Under the pieces are notes generated by a model. That model was not told the origin of the DNA. It searched no databases and saw only the letters and a program-made list of their open reading frames with translations. 64,000 nucleotides of DNA. Origin: DASWJZ01 sp963720705. GTDB taxonomy: Bacteria; Pseudomonadota; Alphaproteobacteria; Rhizobiales; Afifellaceae. How positions within the stretch are numbered: the first letter of the stretch is position 1; each line of letters opens with the position of its first letter. The stretch lies in the NCBI GenBank assembly GCA_963720705.1, contig CAVRGJ010000007.1:731964-795963 (forward strand). The letters run 5' to 3'. Below, one piece after another: positions 18,495 through 27,107 of this stretch. The translations under genes and the position numbers were made by a program.

Positions 18495-18745
18495 CGCAGG
18501 GTCTCCTTCGTGTCGAACATAAACGGAACAAATCCCACATGTGTGGCTATATAAGGTTGCATTGGCTAAGGCAACGTTGACAAGAGGCAAGAATTGGCCC
18601 GCGCCTCGTTGTCGCTTTCTGGGCCGGCCGAGGATCCGACTTTTCAATGACTTAGCTTTGCCACGCCGTATGCCCCCGCTATGCGGAACGTCGCAAGCGC
18701 GCGCTTTCCACACCCTCCTGGCTCTGCGCCAGCGAATCACGCCTC

Positions 18746-21700
18746 CTAAGCCGCTTGTCTCCCCTCTTCCGCCAATCTCACCAACCTCGTCAAAATCCCC
18801 GCGACCCCCTTCAGCCGCTCCTCCGCCTGCTCCCAGCCGCGCACGAAAAGCACCCGCTGGTCCGGCCGGATCTTCGCGAACGTCCCCTCCTCCTGGATGG
18901 CGCGGATCAGCGCCGGCGGGTTGGCGAAGATATTGTCGCGGAAGCCGATGACGACGCCCTTCGGCCCGGCGTCGACCTTCTCCACGTTGGCGCGGCGGCA
19001 GAGCGCCTTCACAAACACGATTTTAAGCAGATGCTCGACCTCCTGCGGCAGCGGGCCGAAGCGGTCGATCAGCTCGGCGCCGAAGGCGTCGATCTCACCC
19101 GCATCGTCGAGCTCCGCGAGCCGCCGGTAGAGCTGCATCCGCAGCTGCAGGTCGGGCACGTAGCTCTCCGGGATCATCACCGCCATGCCGATGGTGATCT
19201 GCGGCGACCAGCGCTCCTCCGGCCCCTCCTCGCCGCCGGCCTTCAGGCTCGCCACCGCCTCCTCCAGCATCTCCTGGTAAAGCTCGAACCCGACCTCCTT
19301 GATGTGGCCGGATTGCTCTTCGCCGAGAAGATTGCCGGCGCCGCGGATGTCGAGGTCGTGGCTCGCGAGCTGGAAGCCGGCGCCGAGCGTATCGAGCGAT
19401 TGCAGCACCTTCAGCCGCCGCTCCGCCGTATCGGTCAGCTTGCGCCGCGCCGGCACGGTGAAGAGCGCGTAGGCGCGAAGCTTCGAGCGGCCGATCCGCC
19501 CGCGCAGCTGATAGAGCTGCGCCAGCCCGAACATTTCCGCGCGATGCACGACCAGCGTGTTCGCGCGCGGGATGTCGAGCCCGGATTCGATGATCGTGGT
19601 CGATAAGAGGATGTCGTACTGCCCCTCGTAGAAGGCGTTCATCACCTTATCGAGCGTCGTGGCCGGCATCTGCCCGTGCGCCACGCCGACCTTCGCTTCC
19701 GGCACGTTGTGCTCCAGGAACTCATGCACCTCCGCGAGGTCGGAGATGCGCGGCACGACGTAGAACGATTGCCCGCCGCGTAGCCGCTCGCGGATCAGCG
19801 CCTCGCGGATCGTCAGCGTGTCGAAGGGCGCTATGAAGGTGCGCACCGCCAGCCGGTCGATCGGCGGCGTCGCGATCATGGAAAGATCGCGCACGCCCGT
19901 CAGCGCCAGTTGCAGCGTGCGCGGGATCGGCGTCGCGGTCAGCGTCAACACGTGGACGTTGGCGCGGATCTCCTTCAGCCGCTCCTTGTGGCGCACGCCG
20001 AAATGCTGCTCCTCGTCGACGATCAGCAGCGCCAGATCCTTGAATTCGATCGCCTTGCCGAGAAGCGCATGCGTGCCGATCACGATGTCGATCGTGCCGT
20101 CGGCGATGCCGCTCTTGACGCGCGCCAGCTCGGCGGTGCCGACGAGGCGAGAGGCCTGCCCGATATTCAGCGGCAGGCCGCGGAAGCGCTCGCTGAAGGT
20201 GGCGAAATGCTGGCGCGCGAGCAGCGTCGTCGGAACGACGACCGCGACCTGCCGCCCCGCCATCGCAACGACGAAGGCGGCGCGGAGCGCCACTTCCGTT
20301 TTGCCGAAGCCGACGTCGCCGCAGATGAGCCGGTCCATCGGCCGCCCGGCGGAAAGGTCGTCGAGCGCTGCCTGGATGGCGGAATCCTGGTCCTCCGTCT
20401 CCTCGTAGGGGAAGCGCGCCGAAAATTCGTCGTAGAGGCCGGAGGGCGGCGAGAGCACGGGCGCCTGCCGCATCAGCCGCGCCGCGGCGGTCTTGATCAG
20501 CTGCTCCGCCATGTCGCGGATGCGCTTCTTGAGGCGCGCCTTGCGGTTCTGCCAGGCGACGCCGCCGAGCCGGTCGAGATCGGCCTCCGAGCCCTCCGCG
20601 CCGTAGCGGGAGAGAAGCTCGATGTTTTCCACCGGCAGGAACAGTCGGTCGTTGCCGGCATAGACGATTTCCAGGCAGTCGTGCGGCGCGCCCGCCGCCT
20701 CGATGGTTCGAAGCCCGGAGAAGCGGCCGATGCCATGGTCGACGTGGACGACGAGGTCGCCGGCGGCGAGGCTCGACACTTCGGTCAGCGCGTCGGCGGC
20801 GCGCTTTCGCCGCGTGGTACGGATGAAGCGGTCGCCGAGCACGTCCTGGTCGCCGATGACGGCGATGTCCGGCGCCTCGAAGCCTGTTTCGAGCGGCAGC
20901 ACGGCGAGCCCGACCGTGCCTGCCGGGAGCGCCTTCAGCGCGGCGAAATCCTCGACAGGCTTCAGGCTCAGGAGCCCGTGGTCGGCGAGCACCTGGCCGA
21001 GCCGGTCGCGCGCGCCCTCGCTCCACGAGGCAAGCAGCACCTTGCGGCCGGACTTCTCGAGGTTCTCAACGTGCTGGACCAGCGCGTCGAAGACATTGAC
21101 GTCTCCCGCCGCGCGCTCCGCCGCGAAGGTGCGCCCGGCGCGCCCGCCAATGTCGATCGCCGGGGCTTTCTCCCCGCCTTCGTCGGATTCGACGAACGGG
21201 CTGAGCCGCGCATGCGGCCGCGCCGCGACGTGCGCGCGCCATTCGTCCTGGCTGAGATAGAGGGCCGTGGGCTCGATCGGCTTGTAGGGAACAGCGCCGC
21301 CCGACGTGCCCTTCTCGACGGCCTCCTTGCGCGCCTCGAAGTGGTCGCGAACCTGGTCCAGGCGGTCGGCAAGTCCGTGCTCGACCAGATGCCCGATTAT
21401 GATAGGCGTATCAGGCAGATAGTCGAACAGCGTCTCCAGTTTCTCATAGAAAAACGGCAGCCAGTGCTCCATCCCCGCGAAGCGCCGCCCCTCGCTAACT
21501 GCCTCGTAGAGCGGGTCATTTCCAAGGACTGCGCCGAAGGCGGCGCGATAGTTCTGCCGGAAGCGGGCGATCGTCTCCTCGGAGAGCACCACCTCGCTCG
21601 CGGGCACGAGCTCGAGCCGCGGCAGCTGGCCGGTGGTGCGCTGCGTTGCCGGATCGAAGGGACGGATCGTCTCCAACGTGTCGCCGAAGAAATCGAGGCG

Positions 21701-22264
21701 GATCGGCGCGGCGGTCCCCGGCGCGAAGAGGTCGAGGATGCCGCCGCGGACGGCATATTCGCCGACCTCGCGCACGGTCGCTGTGCGGTCGAAGCCGTTG
21801 GCCTCCAGAAAACGGACGAGACCGTCCATCGAGACGACGTTGCCGGCCGCCGCAACGAGCGCCCTCCCCTTGACGCTCGCCCGATCCGGCACGCGCTGCA
21901 CGATGGCGTTCGCCGTGGTGAAAATCACGCGCGGCCCCTGGTGCGGTTCGAGCAGCGCGTGGAGCGCGCTCATCCGGCTCGCGGAGATTTCCGCGTTGGG
22001 CGATACGCGGTCATAAGGAAGGCTGTCCCAGGCAGGGAAGGTTAGCGTCGGCACGGCCGACGCGAAGAAGCGGAGCGCGGCTTCGGCCAGCGCCACTTCG
22101 CGCGCGTCGCGCCCGACGAAGAGCACCGTGCCCTCCGCTTCCGCCAGCCGCGCAAGCACGCGGCCTTCAAGCCCGTCCGGCACACCGCCGAGCGCAACGG
22201 CGCGGCGGCCGCGGAAGAGGCCGGACAGCGGGTCCGACGCAGAGAACAGCTCAGTCTTCGTCAT
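18746..22264 (-). CDS. mfd: transcription-repair coupling factor
   Basis: ATP-dependent translocase that removes RNA polymerase stalled at DNA damage and recruits UvrA. 1172 residues: UvrB-homology N-terminal domains (FPAWDSLPYDRVSPN), the RNA-polymerase-interaction domain (GDLVVHVDHGIGRFSGL), RecG-like helicase domains with Walker A GDVGFGKTEVALRA, the DEEQHFG box, TATPIPRTLQ and QLRGRIGRSK, and a C-terminal UvrA-inhibiting domain. The ATG at 22264 (MTKTELFSASDPL) overlaps the end of sdhE by 14 bases, which supports coupling; the upstream in-frame extension to 22441 has no family similarity. The length matches the family. Confidence 0.96.
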   Translation of the reverse strand: MTKTELFSASDPLSGLFRGRRAVALGGVPDGLEGRVLARLAEAEGTVLFVGRDAREVALAEAALRFFASAVPTLTFPAWDSLPYDRVSPNAEISASRMSALHALLEPHQGPRVIFTTANAIVQRVPDRASVKGRALVAAAGNVVSMDGLVRFLEANGFDRTATVREVGEYAVRGGILDLFAPGTAAPIRLDFFGDTLETIRPFDPATQRTTGQLPRLELVPASEVVLSEETIARFRQNYRAAFGAVLGNDPLYEAVSEGRRFAGMEHWLPFFYEKLETLFDYLPDTPIIIGHLVEHGLADRLDQVRDHFEARKEAVEKGTSGGAVPYKPIEPTALYLSQDEWRAHVAARPHARLSPFVESDEGGEKAPAIDIGGRAGRTFAAERAAGDVNVFDALVQHVENLEKSGRKVLLASWSEGARDRLGQVLADHGLLSLKPVEDFAALKALPAGTVGLAVLPLETGFEAPDIAVIGDQDVLGDRFIRTTRRKRAADALTEVSSLAAGDLVVHVDHGIGRFSGLRTIEAAGAPHDCLEIVYAGNDRLFLPVENIELLSRYGAEGSEADLDRLGGVAWQNRKARLKKRIRDMAEQLIKTAAARLMRQAPVLSPPSGLYDEFSARFPYEETEDQDSAIQAALDDLSAGRPMDRLICGDVGFGKTEVALRAAFVVAMAGRQVAVVVPTTLLARQHFATFSERFRGLPLNIGQASRLVGTAELARVKSGIADGTIDIVIGTHALLGKAIEFKDLALLIVDEEQHFGVRHKERLKEIRANVHVLTLTATPIPRTLQLALTGVRDLSMIATPPIDRLAVRTFIAPFDTLTIREALIRERLRGGQSFYVVPRISDLAEVHEFLEHNVPEAKVGVAHGQMPATTLDKVMNAFYEGQYDILLSTTIIESGLDIPRANTLVVHRAEMFGLAQLYQLRGRIGRSKLRAYALFTVPARRKLTDTAERRLKVLQSLDTLGAGFQLASHDLDIRGAGNLLGEEQSGHIKEVGFELYQEMLEEAVASLKAGGEEGPEERWSPQITIGMAVMIPESYVPDLQLRMQLYRRLAELDDAGEIDAFGAELIDRFGPLPQEVEHLLKIVFVKALCRRANVEKVDAGPKGVVIGFRDNIFANPPALIRAIQEEGTFAKIRPDQRVLFVRGWEQAEERLKGVAGILTRLVRLAEEGRQAA

Positions 22265-22556
22265 GGCCCTTGATATGGCGCTTCGCGTGGAAGGCGACGA
22301 TCGATTGGAACACGGGCGAGCAATATTTCGATTCGGGCGGCTCACGCCCGGCAATCCAGGCGAAAAGCTCGTCGTCCGCCACATCCAACAACGCTTCGAA
22401 ATCGGCGAGATCGTGGTCGCCGAATTCGCCGATATGGGCATCTGCGAAACCGCCGAGGATCAGGTCCATCTCGCGCATGCCGCGGCGCCACGCACGAAAG
22501 AGCGCCCGCCGCCGGCGCGGGTCGAGATCGTAGCTTGAGCGGGTGGAGCCGGTCAT
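22251..22556 (-). CDS. sdhE: succinate dehydrogenase assembly factor SdhE
   Basis: 101 residues of the SdhE/Sdh5 (DUF339) family, which promotes covalent attachment of FAD to the SdhA flavoprotein. The hallmark RRGMREMDLILG contains the RGxxE motif needed for flavinylation. The FDH-like helical fold continues with LLDVADDELFAWI and the family's C-terminal segment. It lies immediately upstream of mfd with a 14-base overlap. The recG-sdhE-mfd neighbourhood is widespread in Hyphomicrobiales. Confidence 0.93.
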   Translation of the reverse strand: MTGSTRSSYDLDPRRRRALFRAWRRGMREMDLILGGFADAHIGEFGDHDLADFEALLDVADDELFAWIAGREPPESKYCSPVFQSIVAFHAKRHIKGHDED

Positions 22557-22663
22557 TGTTGTAGCTGGCTAGCCTTCCAAACGTCAGCGATAGCGTATTC
22601 GGGCTCCGCGCTGCTATTGCGAAAAGCGCGGGGGTCGCACTGAATGCCGTTCGCGACTATCGC

Positions 22664-23740
22664 GTGTCCTGCAGACCGATCCCGCATGAGGTGGTGGTGA
22701 AGCAAAAAAGATCGGTGCTACCCGCCTCGTTCCAACCGGCGCTTCGCAAGCTTCAGTTGGAGCTCTTGGAGCGTGGCAAGGGCCACGGCGCCGTTGACGA
22801 ACTCCTGGCTTCTCTGAGTGAGATCGTTCCCAGGGACATCGCGAGAGCCGCAACCGAGATACGCCGCGAAGCAGATTTCGCGAAGCTCATCTATGTCCCG
22901 CGCTCGTTCCGGCGTCCGTTTCCAGCCAAGAAGAATGAGCAACAGATCATGATGCAGGCGCCAGGAATGGCCTATCTATACCTGTTTCACTATGATGGTC
23001 GCGTGCGCGAGGCAGCACTTCGCATCATAGTCGTTCCTCCGCAAAGTGCATTCCTGTTCGCCGCGATTGTCTACCGCCTGAACGATTGGGTCGAGCCCGT
23101 CCGCAGGGCCGCCGCCGCTTGCGGTCGAAGGGTCTTTCCGCATGTTGACCCGGGCATCGTTGCCGAAGCCGGGATGCACTTCTTGACGGGACGGGAAACC
23201 TGGCGGCGCTGGAACACTGAGGCAACCGTTCTCGACGACGCGTTGAACCGTGGAGACGTTGTCGACTGCATTGCCGAAAACGTGCTCACCCGGTCCACCG
23301 GGCATTTGAGCCGAATTTTGAGATATGCCCTGCGGACCCATCTGATGGACCGCCATCTGTTCGGGTTTTTCAAATATTCTGCTCAACCGACGGTTCGCGC
23401 GGTGGCGTTGGAAGCACTCATCTCTGGTCGTGCGACCTGGCGGGCAGGCTACGAATGGCAATGGGTCGATAAATCTTTTGGCGTGCGGCGGCGCGTGCCG
23501 ATCTACGAGGAGAGACCACTGAGGCATTCATTTCCCGTCGGCGAGCTGATCACCGCGGGCGCGCTCGATCGTTCACCGGTGGTTCGCAAGGTGGCGGCGG
23601 ACGGCTTGATCGCAAATCGTGGAGTCCTCAACCAGCCTGAGGCCCTTGCGACAAAATTCGCTTCCGACAAAAGCAGGGCTGTCCGTGAGCGTGGTGAGTT
23701 TGCACTTCGAGCCATCGCGCAGGAGCACAGTAGACCCTGA
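22664..23740 (+). CDS. unknown protein with HEAT-like helical repeats
   Basis: About 347-358 residues with no signal or membrane segment. Several stretches fit HEAT/Armadillo-type helical pairs, with the repeated hydrophobic-x-x-A-V/A-R pattern: YDGRVREAALRI, EPVRRAAAACGR, QPTVRAVALEAL, RSPVVRKVAADGL, KSRAVRERGEFAL. Such folds bind proteins or nucleic acids, but I cannot assign a function. The start is uncertain: GTG at 22664, 22691, 22694 or 22697, the last being 6 bases after GAGG. Base composition looks less GC-rich than recG. It ends 3 bases before recG and separates recG from the divergent sdhE-mfd pair, so it may drive recG transcription. Confidence 0.7.
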   Translation: MSCRPIPHEVVVKQKRSVLPASFQPALRKLQLELLERGKGHGAVDELLASLSEIVPRDIARAATEIRREADFAKLIYVPRSFRRPFPAKKNEQQIMMQAPGMAYLYLFHYDGRVREAALRIIVVPPQSAFLFAAIVYRLNDWVEPVRRAAAACGRRVFPHVDPGIVAEAGMHFLTGRETWRRWNTEATVLDDALNRGDVVDCIAENVLTRSTGHLSRILRYALRTHLMDRHLFGFFKYSAQPTVRAVALEALISGRATWRAGYEWQWVDKSFGVRRRVPIYEERPLRHSFPVGELITAGALDRSPVVRKVAADGLIANRGVLNQPEALATKFASDKSRAVRERGEFALRAIAQEHSRP

Positions 23741-23743
23741 AAA

Positions 23744-25840
23744 ATGCGCCCTTCCCGCCTCGATCCGCTCTTTGCGCCGGCGACATCGCTGACGGGCGTC
23801 GGCCCGAAGATCGCGCCGCTGATCGCGCGGGCGGTCGGGGCGGAAGGCGAGGAAGCACTCGTCCGCGACCTGCTCTTCGATCTTCCGAGCGGTCTTGTCG
23901 ACCGCCGAGAGCGCCCGCCGCTCTACGCGATGCCGCAATCCGGCCCCGTGACCGTCGAGGGCGTCGTGGAGCGCATCGAAAAGCCGCGTGGCTACGACTC
24001 GCCATGGCGTGTCGTGCTTTCCGACGGGAACGCGACGATCCAGATCGTCTATTTCAAGGCGCAGCCGGACTGGCTGAAGAAGCTCTATCCGATCGGCGCA
24101 CAGATGGTCGTCAGCGGGGATGTCGAGTGGTTCGACATGAGGCCGCAGATACGCCATCCGGACTACGTTCTGCCGGTGGACCGCGCCCAGGAGATGCCGG
24201 CGATCGAGCCCATCTATCGCCTGACCGCCGGGCTCTCCCCGAAAGTGCTTCGGCGCGCCATCGCAGCCAGCCTGGAGCGCTTGCCCGATCTTCCGGAGTG
24301 GCTGTCGCCCGACCTTCTCAACCAGCGCGGCTGGCCCGCTTTCGCGGCGGCGCTGCAAGCGGTCCATCACCCAAATTCCGTGGAGGGCTTCGGCCCCTCG
24401 GGCGTCGCGTGGCAGCGGCTCGCCTTCGACGAACTTGTGGCGAGCCAGCTTGCGCTCGCGATCGTCCGCGGCAGCCTGAAGCGCGGGCGCGGCACAGCGT
24501 GGAAAGCTGGCGGCCGTTTACGCAAGAAGATCGAGGCTGCTCTCCCCTTCAAGTTGACGAGCGCGCAACAGGCGGCGCTCGCCGAGATCGAGAGCGACCT
24601 TGCCGGCGAAAACCGCATGCTGCGGCTCCTTCAGGGCGACGTCGGCTCCGGCAAGACGATCGTTGCGCTGATTGCCATGGCCGACGTGGTGGAGGCCGGT
24701 GGGCAGGCGGCGCTGATGGCGCCGACGGAGCTTCTGGCGCGCCAGCATTTTTCCACCGTCGCGCCGCTCGCCGAGGCGGCGGGCATCGCAGCGGTGCTTC
24801 TGACCGGTAGCGATCGTGCAGCCGGGCGGAGCGAGGCGCTGGCGCGGCTCGCCGACGGCACCGCGAAGATCGCGGTCGGCACGCATGCACTGTTTCAGGC
24901 GGGCGTGGAATTTCATCGGCTCGGGCTTGCGGTCGTCGACGAGCAGCATCGCTTCGGCGTGCATCAACGGCTCGCGCTCTCTTCAAAAGGTGCTGCTCCC
25001 GACACGCTGGTGATGACGGCGACGCCGATCCCGCGCACTTTGGTCCTCTCCTACTTCGGCGACATGGAGGTCTCGCGCCTGACCGAGAAGCCGGCCGGTC
25101 GGCTCCCCATCGATACGCGCGCCGTGCCCTTGAATCGCATCGGCGAAGTCGTGCAGCGGATCGGCAGCGCCATCGAGGCCGGCGACAAGGCCTATTGGGT
25201 CTGCCCGCTCGTCGCGGAATCGGAGAAAACCGACCTTGCTGCGGCGGAGGAGCAATTCGCCGATCTTTCTGCGCGCTTCGGCGCGCGTGTTGGCCTCGTC
25301 CACGGCCGGATGAAGCCGGCGGAGAAGGACGCGGTGATGGAGCGGTTCCGCGCCGGCGAGATTGCCATTCTCGTCTCCACGACGGTGATCGAGGTCGGCG
25401 TCGACGTCCCCGATGCGACCATCATCGTGATCGAGCACGCTGAACGATTTGGGCTAGCGCAACTCCACCAGCTTCGCGGGCGTGTCGGGCGCGGCAAGCA
25501 TCGCTCCGCCTGTCTCCTCCTCTACCGCGCGCCGCTCGGCGAGAGCGCCAAGGCGCGGCTCAAGATCATGCGCGAGACGGAGGACGGATTCCTGATCGCT
25601 GAGGAGGATCTCAGGCTTCGCGGCGAGGGCGATCTGCTCGGCACCCGCCAATCCGGCATGCCGGGCTTCCGGATCGCGCTTCCCGAAGTGCACGGCGATC
25701 TACTTGAGGTCGCCCGCGACGAGGCGAAGCTGGCGCTTGCCCGCGATCCGGACTTCAAGTCGGAGCGCGCCGCGGCGCTCAGGATGCTCCTCTACCTCTT
25801 CGGCCGCGATGACGCGGTCAGGCTCATGCGGGCGGGGTAG
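23744..25840 (+). CDS. recG: ATP-dependent DNA helicase RecG
   Basis: Branch-migration helicase acting on stalled forks and recombination intermediates. 698 residues: N-terminal wedge/OB domain (LTGVGPKIAPLIARA, then VRDLLFDLPSGLVDRR), Walker A GDVGSGKTIVALIA, the DEQHRFGV box, TATPIPRTLVLSYFGDM, STTVIEVGVDVPDA and QLRGRVGRGKHRS, and the C-terminal TRG-type segment. The length is normal. The ATG lies 3 bases after the previous stop, with AGGAG about 19 bases away, so translation may be coupled. The 3' end overlaps the convergent small exported-protein gene by 17 bases. Confidence 0.96.
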   Translation: MRPSRLDPLFAPATSLTGVGPKIAPLIARAVGAEGEEALVRDLLFDLPSGLVDRRERPPLYAMPQSGPVTVEGVVERIEKPRGYDSPWRVVLSDGNATIQIVYFKAQPDWLKKLYPIGAQMVVSGDVEWFDMRPQIRHPDYVLPVDRAQEMPAIEPIYRLTAGLSPKVLRRAIAASLERLPDLPEWLSPDLLNQRGWPAFAAALQAVHHPNSVEGFGPSGVAWQRLAFDELVASQLALAIVRGSLKRGRGTAWKAGGRLRKKIEAALPFKLTSAQQAALAEIESDLAGENRMLRLLQGDVGSGKTIVALIAMADVVEAGGQAALMAPTELLARQHFSTVAPLAEAAGIAAVLLTGSDRAAGRSEALARLADGTAKIAVGTHALFQAGVEFHRLGLAVVDEQHRFGVHQRLALSSKGAAPDTLVMTATPIPRTLVLSYFGDMEVSRLTEKPAGRLPIDTRAVPLNRIGEVVQRIGSAIEAGDKAYWVCPLVAESEKTDLAAAEEQFADLSARFGARVGLVHGRMKPAEKDAVMERFRAGEIAILVSTTVIEVGVDVPDATIIVIEHAERFGLAQLHQLRGRVGRGKHRSACLLLYRAPLGESAKARLKIMRETEDGFLIAEEDLRLRGEGDLLGTRQSGMPGFRIALPEVHGDLLEVARDEAKLALARDPDFKSERAAALRMLLYLFGRDDAVRLMRAG

Positions 25841-26267
25841 GCGGAAGCACGTGCTTCACACTGTCGACAATGCCGCTTTGCTTGACCTCGTAGACATCGG
25901 CCCCGTTGATGTAGACGTAGTTGCAGATATCTCCGCCCCTGGCCTTGTAGCAGAACTTGTCGCCGGAGACGTGGATCGCTCCGCTGAAAGTCCCGTGGTG
26001 TGGTCCGAGCTGATAGGTTCCGTGATTGGTATTGGTCTTGAAGTCGTAGCTCACTTCGCCCGTCGCGATACCGAAATCGGTGACGCTCTTGAAGGCGAAG
26101 GTCTTGCCGTCATAGAGCGCGACAATCGCGGCGGCGCTCAGCCGCTTCGCCGATGCCGGCAATTGCAGAGCGTCTTCGCTTACCGCCGGGGCGGCGAAGA
26201 ACGCCAGAGCGGCAGCGGTGCGGACTAGGCGCTGCATCCACCGCTTCAATGTGCCGGCGCAAGCCAT
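25824..26267 (-). CDS. exported small protein of unknown function
   Basis: About 147 residues, or 137 if translation begins at the Met at 26237. The N-terminal signal peptide (LVRTAAALAFFAAPAVS) is followed by a beta-rich domain with LSAAAIVALYDGKTFAFKSV, GTYQLGPHHGTFSGAI and two Cys (KFCYKARGGDICNY). The LYDGKTF-type motif with a later CYK...C segment resembles small exported proteins common in Hyphomicrobiales whose role is unknown. It begins one base after the stop of the DUF502 gene and is probably co-transcribed with it. Its 3' end overlaps the convergent recG end. Confidence 0.75.
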   Translation of the reverse strand: MACAGTLKRWMQRLVRTAAALAFFAAPAVSEDALQLPASAKRLSAAAIVALYDGKTFAFKSVTDFGIATGEVSYDFKTNTNHGTYQLGPHHGTFSGAIHVSGDKFCYKARGGDICNYVYINGADVYEVKQSGIVDSVKHVLPPTPPA

Positions 26268-26268
26268 C

Positions 26269-26994
26269 TCACTCAGCTGCCTCGGTTATCGGCTTCGACG
26301 GTGCCGCAGGGCTTACGCGCGGTGCGGTCGCACTATCCGGGGCGACGAGACCGGCGGAGATGATCATCTTCGCCGCCTCCTCCACGCTCATGTCGAGCAC
26401 CACCGCCTCCTTACGCGGCACGAAGACCAGGAAGCCGGCCGTGACATTCGGCGTGTTCGGGATGAAGACGGCGAGAAGGTCCTTGTCCGGGTGCTGGTCG
26501 CGGATCTCGCCCTTGGCGCGCGTCGCGACGAAGCCGACGCGCCACACACCCTTTACCGGATATTCGACCAGCACCACCTTCTGGAAGGAGCGGCTCGTCT
26601 GCGACAGCGCGGTGCGGAAGAGCTGTCGCAAGCCCCGGTAGACGTTCCTGACGAGCGGCACGCGGTCGAGCACGCCCTCCCCGTAGGCGACGATCGTGCG
26701 CCCGACGAGGTTGGCCGTCAGAAAGCCGAGCAGGGTGATGATCAGGATGGCGAAGAGCAGCCCGACGCCCGGCACCGAGAAAGGCAGATAGGAGTCGGGG
26801 TTGTAGAGCCGCGGGATGAGCGGCTTCACGCGGCTGTCGACCCAATGGACGAAGGACCAGGTGATGTAGATCGTGATACCGATCGGCGCGGCGACGACGA
26901 TGCCGGTCAGGAAGTAGTTCCTGAGCCGGATACGCGCGCGCGACCGTGTCCGCGGCGGCGGCGCTGCCTGCTGAACAAGATCGTCGAGGTCCAT
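26269..26994 (-). CDS. DUF502 family membrane protein
   Basis: 241 residues. After a basic N-terminus (RTRSRARIRLRNYF) come two membrane segments (TGIVVAAPIGITIYITWSFV and GVGLLFAILIITLLGFLTAN), then a cytosolic domain with VRNVYRGLRQL, VVLVEYPVKGVWRVGFV and VFIPNTPNVTAGFLVFVPR. This is the DUF502 signature. Function is not established; plant and bacterial members are membrane proteins. The C-terminal tail is Ala/Pro-rich. It sits between glmS and recG, as in many rhizobia, and the small exported protein follows directly. Confidence 0.9.
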   Translation of the reverse strand: MDLDDLVQQAAPPPRTRSRARIRLRNYFLTGIVVAAPIGITIYITWSFVHWVDSRVKPLIPRLYNPDSYLPFSVPGVGLLFAILIITLLGFLTANLVGRTIVAYGEGVLDRVPLVRNVYRGLRQLFRTALSQTSRSFQKVVLVEYPVKGVWRVGFVATRAKGEIRDQHPDKDLLAVFIPNTPNVTAGFLVFVPRKEAVVLDMSVEEAAKMIISAGLVAPDSATAPRVSPAAPSKPITEAAE

Positions 26995-27107
26995 TCCCGG
27001 TCCCCGGATCGGCGGAGGTGGCCGTTGCGGCGGTTAACGTCCGAAAGGCGCAACTTGCTCCAGTGTCGTACAGAAGGCCGCGGGCCGCAAGGCCGATCGG
27101 GGCGCGC

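Noticed and set aside
19910..22045. A 711-codon open frame on the plus strand
   Set aside because: It lies entirely opposite mfd, has Arg/Leu/Glu-rich composition typical of an antisense reading of a high-GC gene, and shows no family motif.
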